A DNA stretch of 64,000 nucleotides, from assembly GCF_024139115.2 (NCBI RefSeq), contig NW_026943176.1, forward strand, positions 248,001 to 312,000, given 5' to 3'. Source of the stretch: Armigeres subalbatus. Taxonomy: Eukaryota > Arthropoda > Insecta > Diptera > Culicidae. The position numbers were made by a program, and so were the translations under genes. The notes beneath the pieces are model-generated. The model made no database searches. It was not told the DNA's origin and saw only the letters and a program-made list of their open reading frames with translations. Positions 34,462-46,595 of this stretch are shown in pieces. Position 1 is the stretch's first letter. Each line of letters begins with the position of its first letter.

Positions 34462-37140
34462 CCGGAACATAGGTCCTCAGCACCCGTCCCTCAAATATTC
34501 CCAGTGCTTGCAAGTCCTCCTCGAGTAAGGTCCAAGCCCCATTTTCCGTAGAGGATCATCGCTCTCATGAGCGTTTTTGAACATTTGGTGCGGTTGTGAA
34601 TCGTAGTTTTTTCTCGAGCCCGTAGTAGTCCCGACTTTCACAGATGATGCGCTTTCGTGTTTTAAGACTAACATATATAGTAAGCAAGGATCCAATATAG
34701 ACAAATTCATCGACTTCGTTTGTCAATCTCTCGTAACACTGTTTTCCAGGCGGGCCCTGTCGCGTTCGATTCCGCTCTACTATCATGTACTTTGTCTTCG
34801 ATGCATTCACCACCAATGCTATTTTTTTGTTTCACGTTTAAGGCGGGTGTACAGTTCTTCCACCTTTGCAAATGTCCGGTCGACAATGTGTCCATGTTAT
34901 CCGCGAAACAAATAAATTGACTGGATCTGAACAACAGGTACGAAAGTCCGTCACCTTGTCTTAGTCCCCGGCGCAATTCGAACGAACTGGAGTGTTCGCC
35001 ATTTTTAAACTCGTTCAGCTATGAAAGCTGTTTCGATTCCGAGCGCTTTTTAAAGTAGATGAGAGGACTATTATAATATAAAAACTTTCGTAAGGACGTG
35101 GCCAAGTGTACAGAGAAAATCGGGTTTACATTATTGAAGTTTGTGTCAAACGCATTGATAATAATGGATATGCTTATCTCTGCAACTCCATCTACGATTT
35201 GTGCGAATGTTCAATGCTATGCTATGCAATGCTATTTGCCGTACAGTAACGATCAGGTGCGTTGTCGAGCGGCCATCAGCTTCCCACGAACTCATTCACT
35301 ATTGGTGACAAACGATGGAATATGATCTGGTATATCACTTTGTAGGCGGCATTAAGGATGGTGATCGCTGGAAAGTTTTCACACTCCTGCTTGCCGCCTT
35401 TCTTGTAGATGGGGCATATAACCCTTTTTTCCACTCCTCCGGTAGCTGTTGACTTTCACAGCGCCATTTAAGTGTTCCTCATAGCGCTGCTTCCAGCCTT
35501 TGATCACCTCACGTTCATCCGTCAAGATGCTCCCATCCTTATCCCGGAACATCTCGGCTCGCAGAAAGAAGCCTTTGTGGGATGCGTTGAGCTTCTTGTT
35601 TGTTGAGAACGGCACAGCTGTTCCATCTCTTCGCACTCCGCTTCTTCCACGCGGCGTTTCTTCTCCTGAAAAAGGCGGGTCTGCTATCTCCGCTTCCGTC
35701 TATAACGTTCCACGTTCTGCCAGGTATCGCCCGCGCTGTTTCCTTCTCCCCCAGAATCTGTCTGCACTCTCCGCGAACAAATCGTTCCGTCGACTTCGTC
35801 CCATATGCCCGACGTTGTTCTCCGCTGCGTCGTTAATGGTTGATTTGACTGTATTTCAGCAGTCTTCAAGAGGGTCCCCATCCAGCTCACCCTCTTCCGG
35901 CAACGCTGCCTCGAGATGCTGTGCGTATGCAGTGGCGACATCAGGTTGGTTCAGTCGCTCTAGGTCGTACCGCGGTGGTGCCGAACATTGTTGATGACGG
36001 ATAGTTTTGGGCGCAGTTTACCAATCACGGATGTCGATGTTAGCGCCACGATATGTCCTGACGTCGATAACGTCGGAAAAAGTGCCGTCCATCAATCAGA
36101 ACGTGATCAATTTGTGATTCTGTCGGCAGTGGTGATCTCCAGGTGTACCGATACGGGAGGCTGTGTTGGAAGTAGATGCTGCGAATGGCCATATTCTTGG
36201 AGGCGGCGAAATCAATTAGTCGTAGGCCGTTTTCGTTCGTCAGCTGTTGAGCGCTGAACTTCCCAATAGTCGGTCTAAACTCCTCCTCTTGGCCAATCTG
36301 AGCGTTCAAATCTCCTATGATGTTTTTGACATCGTGGCTCGGTCAGTTGTCGTACTCACGTTCTTATCATCAATAGTGCTTCCGTAGTGTGAGCTATGGA
36401 CGTTGATTATGGTGAAGTTAAAGAACCGGCCTTTGATCCTCAACCTGTACATTCTTTCATTGATCAACCACCACCCGATCACGCGCCTTTCCTTATCGCC
36501 CATCACTATGAAAGCTCTTCCCAGCTCGTGTGTGTTGCCGCAGCTCTGGTAGATGGTATGATTACATCTAAACCAGGGTTTGCAGAAATCGCTCTCAATA
36601 GATAACGAACAACGATAAAAGAGAAGCAAAAACTGTTCTGAATCATAACAAGCCATGATAACAAATTTATCAAACTTGTATACAAGTGCGAAAAAACAGA
36701 ATCGGATAGGCAGCCCCCACAGAAAAATGGTGATTCTCACTTTGTTTTTGCTCCTTTCGTGTTGGTTACTGCACAGCTGTGTACAACAAGTTGAAATGCA
36801 TCATCAGAGCCAGTGCACCCCACATTTGGAGCTGCCTAAAAGAAATGTATCATGGGGTATAACATCCCGAATCAGGACAGCTTGCGAAAAAAGTTTCTCG
36901 CGGTATGCTACATATCGTATATGTATACAGAGATAAGTGAGAGACTTGCTCTTTCTTTTTAGGATTCAATCCCTGCTCTAAACGTTCGAGCCATTGATCC
37001 CTTCCAACAAACCTCCTGCAGCGCTACGATACCGAATCCACGGTCCTTATACCTGACACGGGGAATACCCGAGATTACTATTGTCGCTCCCGTTCGCTTG
37101 ACCAGCATCTAGTTTGCACGAGCCTAGCAGTCAAGGTACC
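34462..37140 (-). mobile_element. RTE-like non-LTR retrotransposon (5' and central part), decayed
   Basis: Read on the minus strand from about 37062: FGIVALQEVCWKGS (endonuclease Glu motif); TYQSCGNTHELGRAF-like sequence and RVIGWWLINERMYRLRIKG (about 36580-36390); DLNAQ-type NAQIGQEEEFRPTIGKF and SQIDHVLIDGRH (36309-36060). A linker follows with WKQRYEEHLNGA (about 35440). Reverse transcriptase remnants are GLRQGDGLSYLLF and CFADNMDTLS (35000-34890), then EFVYIGSLLT and WTLLEEDLQALGIFEGRVLRT (34800-34470). Many stops and shifts are present, and parts of the RT palm are deleted. Its C-terminal continuation is at 27601-27796. Confidence 0.8.
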
Positions 37141-37287
37141 GGGGTACGATAAGTGTCAAACCGATGTACATAGGTGGTGATACCAAACATGCTGGACAAC
37201 AAACGGCCAAGTTATAGCCTATTCAGATTACGTCATTAATAATATCATAAATATCATGAAGAACAACCCGGGCAGAAGCTATGAACA

Positions 37288-37547
37288 GAATAACAAAACA
37301 TGATATGGACTTGATTGATATAAGAGATAAAAGAACAGGCCACAATATCAAAATTTTGCACCGAAATATCATTTAAATATCAAGATATGCTATGGATAAG
37401 AACAAACTAATGGCACTTGATATCGATCACTTATTACAAATAACATATCTTGATATCCTCATGATATTTTAGTGCAAAATATTGATATTGTCGCCTGATC
37501 TTTTATCTCTTATATCAATCATGTCCATATCTCATTTTGCTATCTTA
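37288..37547. mobile_element. AT-rich foldback element
   Basis: The left arm ATTGATATAAGAGATAAAAG is found inverted on the right, and arms of about 100 bp pair around a centre near 37418. The interior is rich in ATATCA/TGATAT. No clear target duplication and no coding frame. Confidence 0.7.
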
Positions 37548-37734
37548 TCAACAATTGATATTATTGAGCTATTTTCCTCTACTCGGGAACCTTATACCAA
37601 TTCCCATTTTTTTTCTCCATTTCAACACGATATTTATTACGATAAATGGCGTAATCTGAATAGGCTAATAAGCTTTTTGAAGCATATATTTTGGCAGAAA
37701 TAATTTCAATTGTTACAGCGCCATTACTTATGTC

Positions 37735-38965
37735 TTCACTGTAAATACCTTCGAAAAATGCTTCGGATATTCTTTTGAAATTCCTTGGGATTATTAAGGA
37801 ACTCATTCAGAAGTTTGTTGAGGAAAACTTAAGAAAACATCTGAATGAGTTGTTCCGGATATTCCTACGAAAAATGTTTTAGAGATTCTTTCCAGATATT
37901 TCTTTGGAAATGCCTCCAGTAACTTCCTACTTTTGAAAACATCATATAAAAAAGATTTAGAAAAATCGGAAACTCCTTCGGACATTCCTAGAGAATTTCT
38001 TGTAGCAAATCTTCCACAAATTTCTTTGGAATGTCCATAAAAATTGCCTCGAAAATTGCTTCGGGAATTTTAGCAATTCGTTCGATAAAACCTTTAGAAA
38101 TTCATTTGAAAAATCCATTCGGTATTCATTCGAAAATTCCTTTAGCAAAAATCCTTCACAAATCCCTTTACACTTTCTTTTCCAAAATCCCTTCAGGTTC
38201 CCTTCCGGGAATTTCTTAAAGAAACCATACGGAAATTTATTTCGAAATTCATCCGGGTAGTTATCTTGCAAATTCCTCCAGAAATAATTTGGATAATTGC
38301 GCTAATCATTCTTATGGACACTCTCTTAGTGATTTCTTCGAAAAATCCTCCGAAAATTACTTGATGGATCCAGAAATACCTTCGAAAGTTCCTCGAGAAA
38401 TTGCTTTGAAAAATCCTTAGTTATTTTGTATTTTTAATACATTCCTGAAGAATTTCCGAGGGAATACTCAACAGTGTTGGTAAAAACTCAAAATCTCAAA
38501 ACTCATGGATGATTCAAATCAAGCGTGAGTTGAAACGCACCCAACTCAGCACCTAAAAACTCATGGATGAGTTGAATCATCCATTTGGATCATCGTAGGT
38601 TTTCTTTTGTTCTCCTCCGTTAAAAACAATGAATTGACGTTTGTCGCATAACATATTTGACACTCTTTTATGTATAGCCAATAAATTGCCCCAAATTGAT
38701 TTCAAATGCGTTTTAAACCAAAATGATTTTTTGGCAAATGAGTGAAATGATGCGTTTTAGCATGAAAAATTCAAGCGTGATACATTCCTTTAAAATCGCA
38801 GACGATTTCGATCACACGAGAGCGCTCGTTGATTGAGATTTATGAGTAATTTTACCAACACTGATACTCAAAAGAATTTACCAAGTAATCCCGAATTGAT
38901 TTCCCGAATAAATTCAAAAATTTCTTAAAAAAAAACCTTTGGAAATTCTCCAGGAATTCCTTTGA
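37735..38965. repeat. Degenerate minisatellite A (AATTCCTTYGGAAAT-like)
   Basis: This is an irregular array of units around AAATTCCTTCGGAAATTCCT. It is much diverged and interrupted by the hAT-like MITE at 38472-38865, after which the array resumes. The frames across it encode FPKEF-like repeats and are not genes. Confidence 0.6.
38472..38865. mobile_element. hAT-like MITE with exact 8-bp target duplication
   Basis: The 394-bp element has terminal inverted repeats starting CAGTGTTGGTAAAA. The flanks ATACTCAA at 38464-38471 and 38866-38873 are identical. It sits in minisatellite A, so it is younger than the array. Its CAGTGTTG start resembles the family at 20668-21058. Confidence 0.9.
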
Positions 38966-41900
38966 AGTTAGCAAAAAGTTTTTTTTGTAAGACGAAACAA
39001 CGATCCCTAAATGCTCAATACATTTTCAATTGGTTTGAATGGTATGTTTATTCCAATATTGTTATGCATCATTTTCATTTTTTAGGATAATTTCACTCAT
39101 GATAACCTGGTATTGAAATTTCCCTGATTATGTCAAGAATTCCCTGATAATTTTACAGGTAGTAGATACCCTGTTTGATTGAACTTCTCGTACAAAAGGC
39201 TTAAGTATATGATAAGACACTCGCAATATATCTATTGTGCCGTTTATATGATCTTGATCTCCATAGCTGCTTATCAATGATTTATCAGTCCCTGAAATTA
39301 TCACTCGACCGACAAAACCTGGGACATACTAAAATAAACGAAAACGATTCCATTGTAGTGCAATTCAAATAATGCTGTTACTTATCGCATCATCGTACAT
39401 ATATAGCGGTAACGAGCAAAAATTCAAAACAACAAAGAACCTAACGGTTTATGCTATCTCTTACAAAGATTGTTTGTTCCCCAGACTGAAAACAAAACGC
39501 AAAAAACGTTCAAGGTCATCCTTCGAACAACATTGTTTACACTAACTGCTGTGCGGTGTAACATTTCATCAACAGCGTCAGCTGATTCGTTTATCATTTG
39601 ACGAAATCCAGAATCCACGTAGCACCGTTACTATTATTTCAGGTTTGCTCCACTTTGTTGGAAAACGACAAAAGCTGCCAACGCTGAAAATAATTATGAT
39701 CGTCAACGTCGTCGTCGTGACCCATCCGTAATGGCGATGGCGGCGACGGCAACAGCGACACATACCTAGCATGAAGCGAAGGAAAATGGTAGCCGAGCAC
39801 CGCACTCAAACAGGGCCACGGCGAGACGGCGACGATAGCAACAGCAAACAGTACCAGGAGAAAAAGTAATAATAAAAGAAGCACCACCAAACGAGAAGTA
39901 AAGTGGCTCTATCTCCCCCATTTTCTGCTGCATTCAAACATTGCGTATTCGACACCGGAGCGACCCGCGACCATTCGTTAGTCGTTGGACTATCTCTACC
40001 TCTGCCGTTTTCGGTTGGCTGATTCTGATGACCAAACTACCCAGCAAGCAACATGATCGGTGTGTCTGGTTCTGGGGCTGTGTTTGTTGATGTTCGCAGG
40101 GCTGATTTAGTGCCACTGCAAGTGATTTTTTTTTCGTTCAGTCGCAGATTAAGGAATCTGATTGGCAACTAGATAATAGTTTTATCTATTAACAATTTGC
40201 AACAATTAACAATTAGAAATTTGCAGGCATATAGAAAAACTTTGAAATGATAACAGTGGAAGTTGCAAAGCAGGGCAACTTCCAGTTAGATCATATTAGA
40301 AGAAGAAGACAATCAGACAATGCTTCTCTTTGTTTTCGTTTTTGCTACACTCGAGCTACACTTTTGCACCGAAAATGTTCGTTTATGATTTTCGTGCTAC
40401 ACCAGTGTAGCATTTTTCTTGCACTGAAACAAGCAAATTACACAGAGTTGCACAATATCAACAGCGTAGGCTGATATGCGACTTCCTTCATTTATCACAT
40501 ATCAGTAGTTGAAATTAGCTATCAACTCTGCACTGATATTTCACTCTGCTCTGTCAGTCACACATAATGACTGATAGTGCACCAATCTCTATCACTGACA
40601 TAGCAGACCCACTTGGCAATTAAATAAACTATCAAGGAGGAATCAGTCCGCCGGAAAGAGTCTAATTAGCTTCAAGCTGCCGAATATCTTTTTGATATCC
40701 CAGCAAATGAGAATGTTTGAAGTAACCAAATTTAGACAAAAAAATGTGATGTGTAAGCAGTAAGTGGCAAGTACATTGAACAAAACATATATGACGAATA
40801 CGAATTCGTCTACAATCTAATTCAAGGATTACCAATTATTTTGCTATAATCTGAAGTAGAACCAGGCCGCAGACGGAAATATTTGGCATCATCAAATGGA
40901 ACTAATATTTTACATATTTTTATGAAACATCCCAAAATTTGAGATGTAACACGTAACTCCACGCACTGCACTGTCCGCATCAGTCTCTCATGCTAAGGTT
41001 ATGAACCATTTCACCGATTCTAGTTAAAATTTCACAGTTCAATTATTACACTCGTTAAAATGGTTCGCAGCTGAGAATTTTGAACATGGATGATAATGGT
41101 TTTATTAGTTTCAAACGAGCTGTACGATAAATAAAAATATCGATGAATGATGCATTTCCCCCATAGCGAACTTCTAATTTAATTTTTGCCTTCATCAGTT
41201 TTATGGTAATAGAAGTTTACCATTTCATCACAGACATATATAGACAAGCTTCCATTTTCTGATCTCTGTCAGTGACAGCCGCTTGTTTCAATATCAGTGT
41301 GAACTGATAGAGCATTGCATTGATCGCTGATTGCTAGGATAAAAAATGACTGTGCTGCTAACAGTGCTATCGATATCACCCAAATTTCTGTAGTGATGGT
41401 GATATTAAGCAACTCTGCAAGCAATGTAGCACCAGAAAAAAATCAGAGTGTGCCGTGCAGTGTAGTTTGTTGTCAAGTTTATCTCGTTGTTATTGTTTTC
41501 TTTTTATGGTATCCATCGGGTATCCATAACAAACAAACCCAACTGCACTCAAAACGTTCGTTTTTGCCGTGCAAAATGCTGCACTAAACCGTGTTGCTAC
41601 ATCCCATAAACGAAAACGACATAATAACCAATGATTAGAACTTTAAACTAATCGTAAACAAAACTTTGATTCGACAATAATTTCGACAGAATTATGAGAA
41701 CATGACTCGTTCCGCTACGCTACATGATCGTCGTGGTAGTTTGCCTAAACGTCTCAGAATCAGTGAGAAGGCTTTGTTTACCTTTATCTTATAGGTAAGC
41801 CGTAATAACGGGTTACGCGAGAATGGACAACTTCTGTTACCAAATTATTGCACGCTACCAGCCCTGCGTTTGTGTACTCACTGATTGCTGTTCGAAAAGC

Positions 41901-43178
41901 ATCAAGAAGACTGCATCGCTGGCCGCCAAGACGTTGGATTGAAAATACGGAAAATACTACTCCAGCTACCGTTTCGCGCATTCACAAACACACCGTTGTT
42001 TACAAAATGGAAACCGTTCGCACCAACACTACCCAATCCTCTCTTTCTGACAGCTACGAAAACCGTTTCGCTGTTCCCTTTCACACGGCATTCTTCTAGT
42101 TCTTCTGTCAGTTTTCTGCACTGACCACACGCACACACACGCACCTGCAACCAAATCTCTACACGAAAAACGATTCCATGATTCCACGCATACCACCGCA
42201 GCGCGCTCACGCAAATCGATTAAAATCCCTCCCGACCCGACGACTGGGCTATCGCACGTAGATTCGATTTTCCTCCGGGAGAACTTTTCCCGAAAACTAG
42301 AATCCAAGGAAAAATCAATCAACCTATCGGAAGCTGGAAAATTTTCCCAACCCAATGCACCCAACGCCACAGAACCGTACCTTGATCAGAGCTCGAATTT
42401 CGCTCCGCTAATATTCTACCCTCGACAGAGCTCAAGTTCGATGCAAGCAGCAGCAGCCATTCATGCCGAGGTCCTCCGTTTTTGAACGAACGACTCGACC
42501 AGACACGACCCAAAAATGAAAACTTTTTCACGTCACTTTTCCACTGAAGATACGTCTCGTTCGAACCGGAAAACATCCACAATCGAATCCGTACGTTCCG
42601 CACTTCACTTTAAACCTAATTTTAATCAACTTTTCGCCGTTTTTCCACCTGAAAATTGCACTACATTTCACTACTTTCGAGAACCGTGATGGACGAAGGT
42701 GTTTCGCTTTTCTCGATTATGGATGATGGGATTTTTCTGTTCCCTTTCGGTCTCTTCTCGGCTGCTGTTCTAGTACTACGCGCACTGCTCGGTCGATGGA
42801 AAAGAACCACACCACGAAGGAAATTTCACCACATATGTTTGTCTCTCTTTGTCTTATGCTATTTTGCATCTGATTTGGTTATTCGCTTTAAAGCGAATTC
42901 GCACCTGTGTATCATATGGAGTGGTGAAATAACGTTTCAAAGGGGAAATTTTAAATTTTCAAACTGTGACACCCAGTGGTTGTGACCTGAGGGTTCGTTT
43001 GTAAAATACGTTTTCAAATATTGTATTTATTTTTCACGAATGATATTTACACGCTTAGTTCACTTTACCTATTTATGGGTACTTGATTCACCCATATTTG
43101 GGTACTTCATAGTTATGGGTAAATTATACCAATAAAGTCAGTAAAATTCACTTATAATGTTGGTGAACCAGCATTACC
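38966..43178. other. Gene-poor region with exon-like GC-richer patches
   Basis: Most is AT-rich spacer. Two patches (39640-40130 and 41800-42650) are GC-richer, with CAA/ACA repeats and CGACGGCAACAGCG-like sequence reminiscent of mosquito 5' untranslated regions. No coding frame with family resemblance was found on either strand. 40330-40450 and 41380-41620 share loosely inverted TGCTACAC/TGCAC-rich sequence that may be termini of a decayed element. Confidence 0.3.
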
Positions 43179-43288
43179 TACACAGCAAAAAAAGTTGTTG
43201 AATATTACATCGAAATCGCTGCAACCAACTGAATCCATCGGTTATTGAATATTACACGACACGATGTACTCTAGAGCTTGCTGTGTAA
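43179..43288. mobile_element. Possible small MITE with TACACAGCAA ends
   Basis: The block starts TACACAGCAA and ends TTGCTGTGTA, about 110 bp apart. The same terminal motif occurs at 49898 and 51795-51806, so it is a recurrent family in the window. No target duplication was established. Confidence 0.4.
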
Positions 43289-44035
43289 TAAACAGTAGCG
43301 ATGTAATTTCTTCCGACGTACTAAATAAAACGACGTAATCAAAGCGATGTAGATGAATGCAACGTAAAGCAACACGATATGCATGGTAGGAAATGTGAAT
43401 TCAGTTATTTTGGTGATTTAATGTTCATAAGATGCTATTTTCAGTTTTTTAAACATATTTTTTTATTATTCAAATTTGCTCACATAATTTTTTTTTTCAC
43501 GGGACTCGAACAAAGGACGGGACTCGAAATTCATTTATCCCAATCTTTAGGGTTTTTCCCATACAGCTATTGACGCACATAACGGTACTCTTCAGCGGAT
43601 TAGAATCTATCATTGATCGCCGACTGGAAGCCTAGACAGATGGGTTCTTATGAGAAGCCGCTATCAGCCCGTTTTATTAGTTGTCCATACGCAGCAAAAT
43701 CAGCCAGGGGCAGCAAGTCATCTAAACACGAACCTCTGATTTAGTGAACTGGTGTGGCGACAGGTGTGTAGCTCCTCACTTGAAACTCGCAGGTTTCGGA
43801 CGAATAACCATGTTGCACCTTTGAAACCGAGCGACACGGAAATCGATGATCTAGGAGAACTTCGAATGCTGAAAAAGAGAAAAAAAAGAAGTTCAGCGGG
43901 GTTGGTGAGGGGAGATGATATTTGTGAAATCGGTAAACTTCTGGGATTCCGATTGGACTCCATTCTGAATCAAAGGCGATTCCCTTTAAGATCAACGAAT
44001 CCTTCAGAATACAAAAAAAATCCTGAAATTATGAA
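43289..44035. other. Unassigned spacer
   Basis: No supported gene, RNA or repeat was found. Frames at 43740-44000 on both strands are chance openings. Confidence 0.3.
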
Positions 44036-45960
44036 TTGAATTCTCCGGGGCTCCGATTCACTCCCAAATTCCCAGAGGATTCCCTTCGGAATCCTCCATG
44101 GATTCCGAAGAAACACTTTCAAGAATTCCAAAGGAACTTCTTCGTGGATTCCATATCCATTCCAACCTATCAAGGATTCCTAAAGAACTCCTTCGGAATT
44201 CCGAAGGAACTTTTTCGGAGATACCGAAGGAACTCCATTGAAGATTCCGAAGGACTTGCTTCGGGGATTCCGATAGAATTTCTTCGGAGATTTCGAAGGT
44301 ACTTCTTCGAGGTATCCAAATGATATTCATCGGGGATTCCAAAAAGAATCATCTGGGTTTTTAAAATGTATCCTCCGGGGACTCCAAAAGAACTCTTTCG
44401 GGAATTCCGAAAGGACTCTTTCGAGGATTCCAAAAGAACTCTTTCGAGGATTTCGGAAAAACTCCTTTGGAATTCAAAAGGAATTCCTTAGGAGACACTG
44501 GAAGAATTTCTTCGGAATTCCGAAGATTCAGGAGGAACTAAGAGGATTCAGAAGGAACTCATTCGGGAATTCCGCAGGAACTCCTTTGTGAAATCCAAAT
44601 GAGCTTCCTCGAAGATTTCGGAAGACCTTTGGATTTTCGAAGGAACTACTTAGGAAATTCTGAAGCAACTTCTTCAGGGATTCCAAAGGAGCTCCTTCGA
44701 GAACTCCAGAAGGAACCCAAAAGGAATCCTCCGCCGTGGCTTCCGAAATGAATCCTCCGCCGTGGCTTCCGAAATGAATCCTCCGTAATTTCAGTAGGGA
44801 TTCGCTTCGGGAACACGAGGGATCTCCTCCGCAGTACTCGGAGGATTCCGGGGGACTCCAAAGTAACACTTTCGGGAATTCCTCAGGTTTCCCCGGACGT
44901 TTTCTCCGGAATCTCAGGAGATTTCCTCAGCGATTCCCTTCGAAATTAAAGAAGCATTCCCTTCTAAATTAAAAACGCATCCTTTCGAAATCAAAGAAAC
45001 ATTCTCTTCTTAATCAAATAAACATTACCCTTGGGAATCTCCGGAGGATTCCCTTTGAAATTTCCGGAGAATTCCCTTCGGAATTCTCGGAAGAATCCTC
45101 CGGAGTCGTGTGGAAATCCTGGAGATCCTTGGGGATTCCGGAGGAAATTCCTTCGAGGATCCCGGAGGGCCCTCCTTAGCCTAGCGGTAAGACGCGTGGC
45201 TATAAAGCAAGACCATGCTGAGGGTGGCTGGGTTCGATTCCCGGTGCCGGTCTAGGCAATTTTCGGATTCGAAATTGTCTCGACTTCCCTGGGCATAAAA
45301 GTATCATCGTGTTAGCCTCATGATATACGAATGCAAAAATGGTAACTTGGCTTAGAAACCTCGCAGTTAATAACTGTGGAAGTGCTCAATGAACACTAAG
45401 CTGCGAGGCGGCCCTGTCCCAGTATGGGGATGTAATGCCAATAAGAAGAAGATCCCGGAGGGATCCTCTGGAATCCTCTGAATTCCGGAATCACTCCGAA
45501 TTCCACAGAGAATTCCCTCGGAGATAGCGAAGAAATTTTTTCGGAGATTCCAAAAAAATCTTATGGGGATTCCGAAGGAACTCCTTCGGCAAATCCATAG
45601 GAAATCCTTCGAGGATTCATAAAAGAACTCCTTCGGAATTAAGACGGAACTTCTTCGGGGATACCGAAGGAACTCCTTTGAAGATTCCGAAAGATCATTT
45701 TCGTAAATTCCTAAGGAACTTCTTCGAGAATTCCAAGCGCTAATAAATACGAGGAATCCTCTGGGTTTTCAAAAAGGAACACCCCGTTTATTCTGAAGGA
45801 ACACTTTTGGAGATTCCACAAAAAATCCTTGGAGGATTCCCAAAGAACTCCTTCGGAATTATGATAGAACTTCTTAGGGGATCCCGAAGGAATTCCTCTA
45901 GAGATTTTTTTTTAGAATACGCGAATGAGCTCTTTTGGAATATCCGAAGAAGTTCGATCA
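44036..45960. repeat. Degenerate minisatellite B (GATTCCGAAGGAACTCCTTCGG-like)
   Basis: These are variable 22-30 bp units built on ATTCCGAAGGAACTCCTTCG, each nearly palindromic. The array is split by the SINE at 45170-45450. All frames across it are repeat artefacts. Confidence 0.75.
45170..45450 (+). mobile_element. Feilai-type tRNA-derived SINE
   Basis: It begins with a polymerase III box A TAGCCTAGCGG (45177-45187) and has a perfect box B GGTTCGATTCC (45231-45241). A tRNA-unrelated body follows, with a 3' end of (TAAGAA)-like tail at 45442-45450. It is flanked by a 12-bp target duplication GATCCCGGAGGG (45158-45169 and 45451-45462). The head, body and tail match my recollection of the Feilai SINE of Aedes aegypti. 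It sits in minisatellite B and so inserted after that array formed. Confidence 0.85.
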
Positions 45961-46044
45961 ATCGAAGAAGTTCGATCAATGTGGACATATTTCAGTGTGA
46001 ACATCACTTAAAGGTTCCAAAATTTTTTTATAACATTATTGTAG

Positions 46045-46243
46045 TCACTTGTCATAAGACGAGTTTGTACAATCCCATTGAATTCCACCACTTAATTGTA
46101 TCTTGACAGATACGTATTTCGACCTCAACAGTAAGTACGAGACACTGAAGACGGCCTTACTGTTGAGGTCGAAATACGTATCTGTCAAGATACAATTAAG
46201 TGGTGGAATTCAATGGGATTGTATAAACTCGTCAAACAAGTGA
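46045..46243. mobile_element. Foldback element with about 85-bp arms
   Basis: The left arm (GACGAGTTTGTACAATCCCA...) is inverted almost perfectly at the right (ending TGGGATTGTATAAACTCGTC), with a loop of about 20 bp containing GAGACACTGAAGACGG. The inner arm TATCTTGACAGATACG is a recurrent Aedes sequence. No clear target duplication. Confidence 0.75.
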
Positions 46244-46352
46244 AGACATTTCACTAAAAAGCTCAAAATAATTTTCTTAACACTATTTTAGTATTGACTA
46301 TACTATGGGCGAAAAATATGCTTCTTCTGGACATCCCTAGCGACTTCAAAAT

Positions 46353-46518
46353 GAACTCTCGCTTAACTTTTCAAAAGGACCTAAGTAACATTTTTTTCGT
46401 GAATTAATTTGAGTAGTGCAATCAAAAGCTTTCATATTGGTCTGTTGATTGCGCTATTTAAATTAATTCATGAAAAAAATGTTACTTAGGACCTTTTGAA
46501 AAGTTAAGCGAGAACTCT
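46353..46518. mobile_element. Foldback MITE
   Basis: The left CTCTCGCTTAACTTTTCAAA is inverted at the right end (TTTGAAAAGTTAAGCGAGA). The arms extend about 65 bp with a central spacer at 46420-46450. Non-coding. Confidence 0.75.
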
Positions 46519-46595
46519 ATGACTGATGAAAGATTATATACAAATTTTGCCGAAGGAAACTACGTAAACCCATGCCAATGGAAACTCGTCATGTG

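Noticed and set aside
36655..36936. Small plus-strand frame with a hydrophobic start resembling a signal peptide
   Set aside because: It is antisense to the decayed RTE-like endonuclease, and no promoter or similarity supports a secreted peptide.
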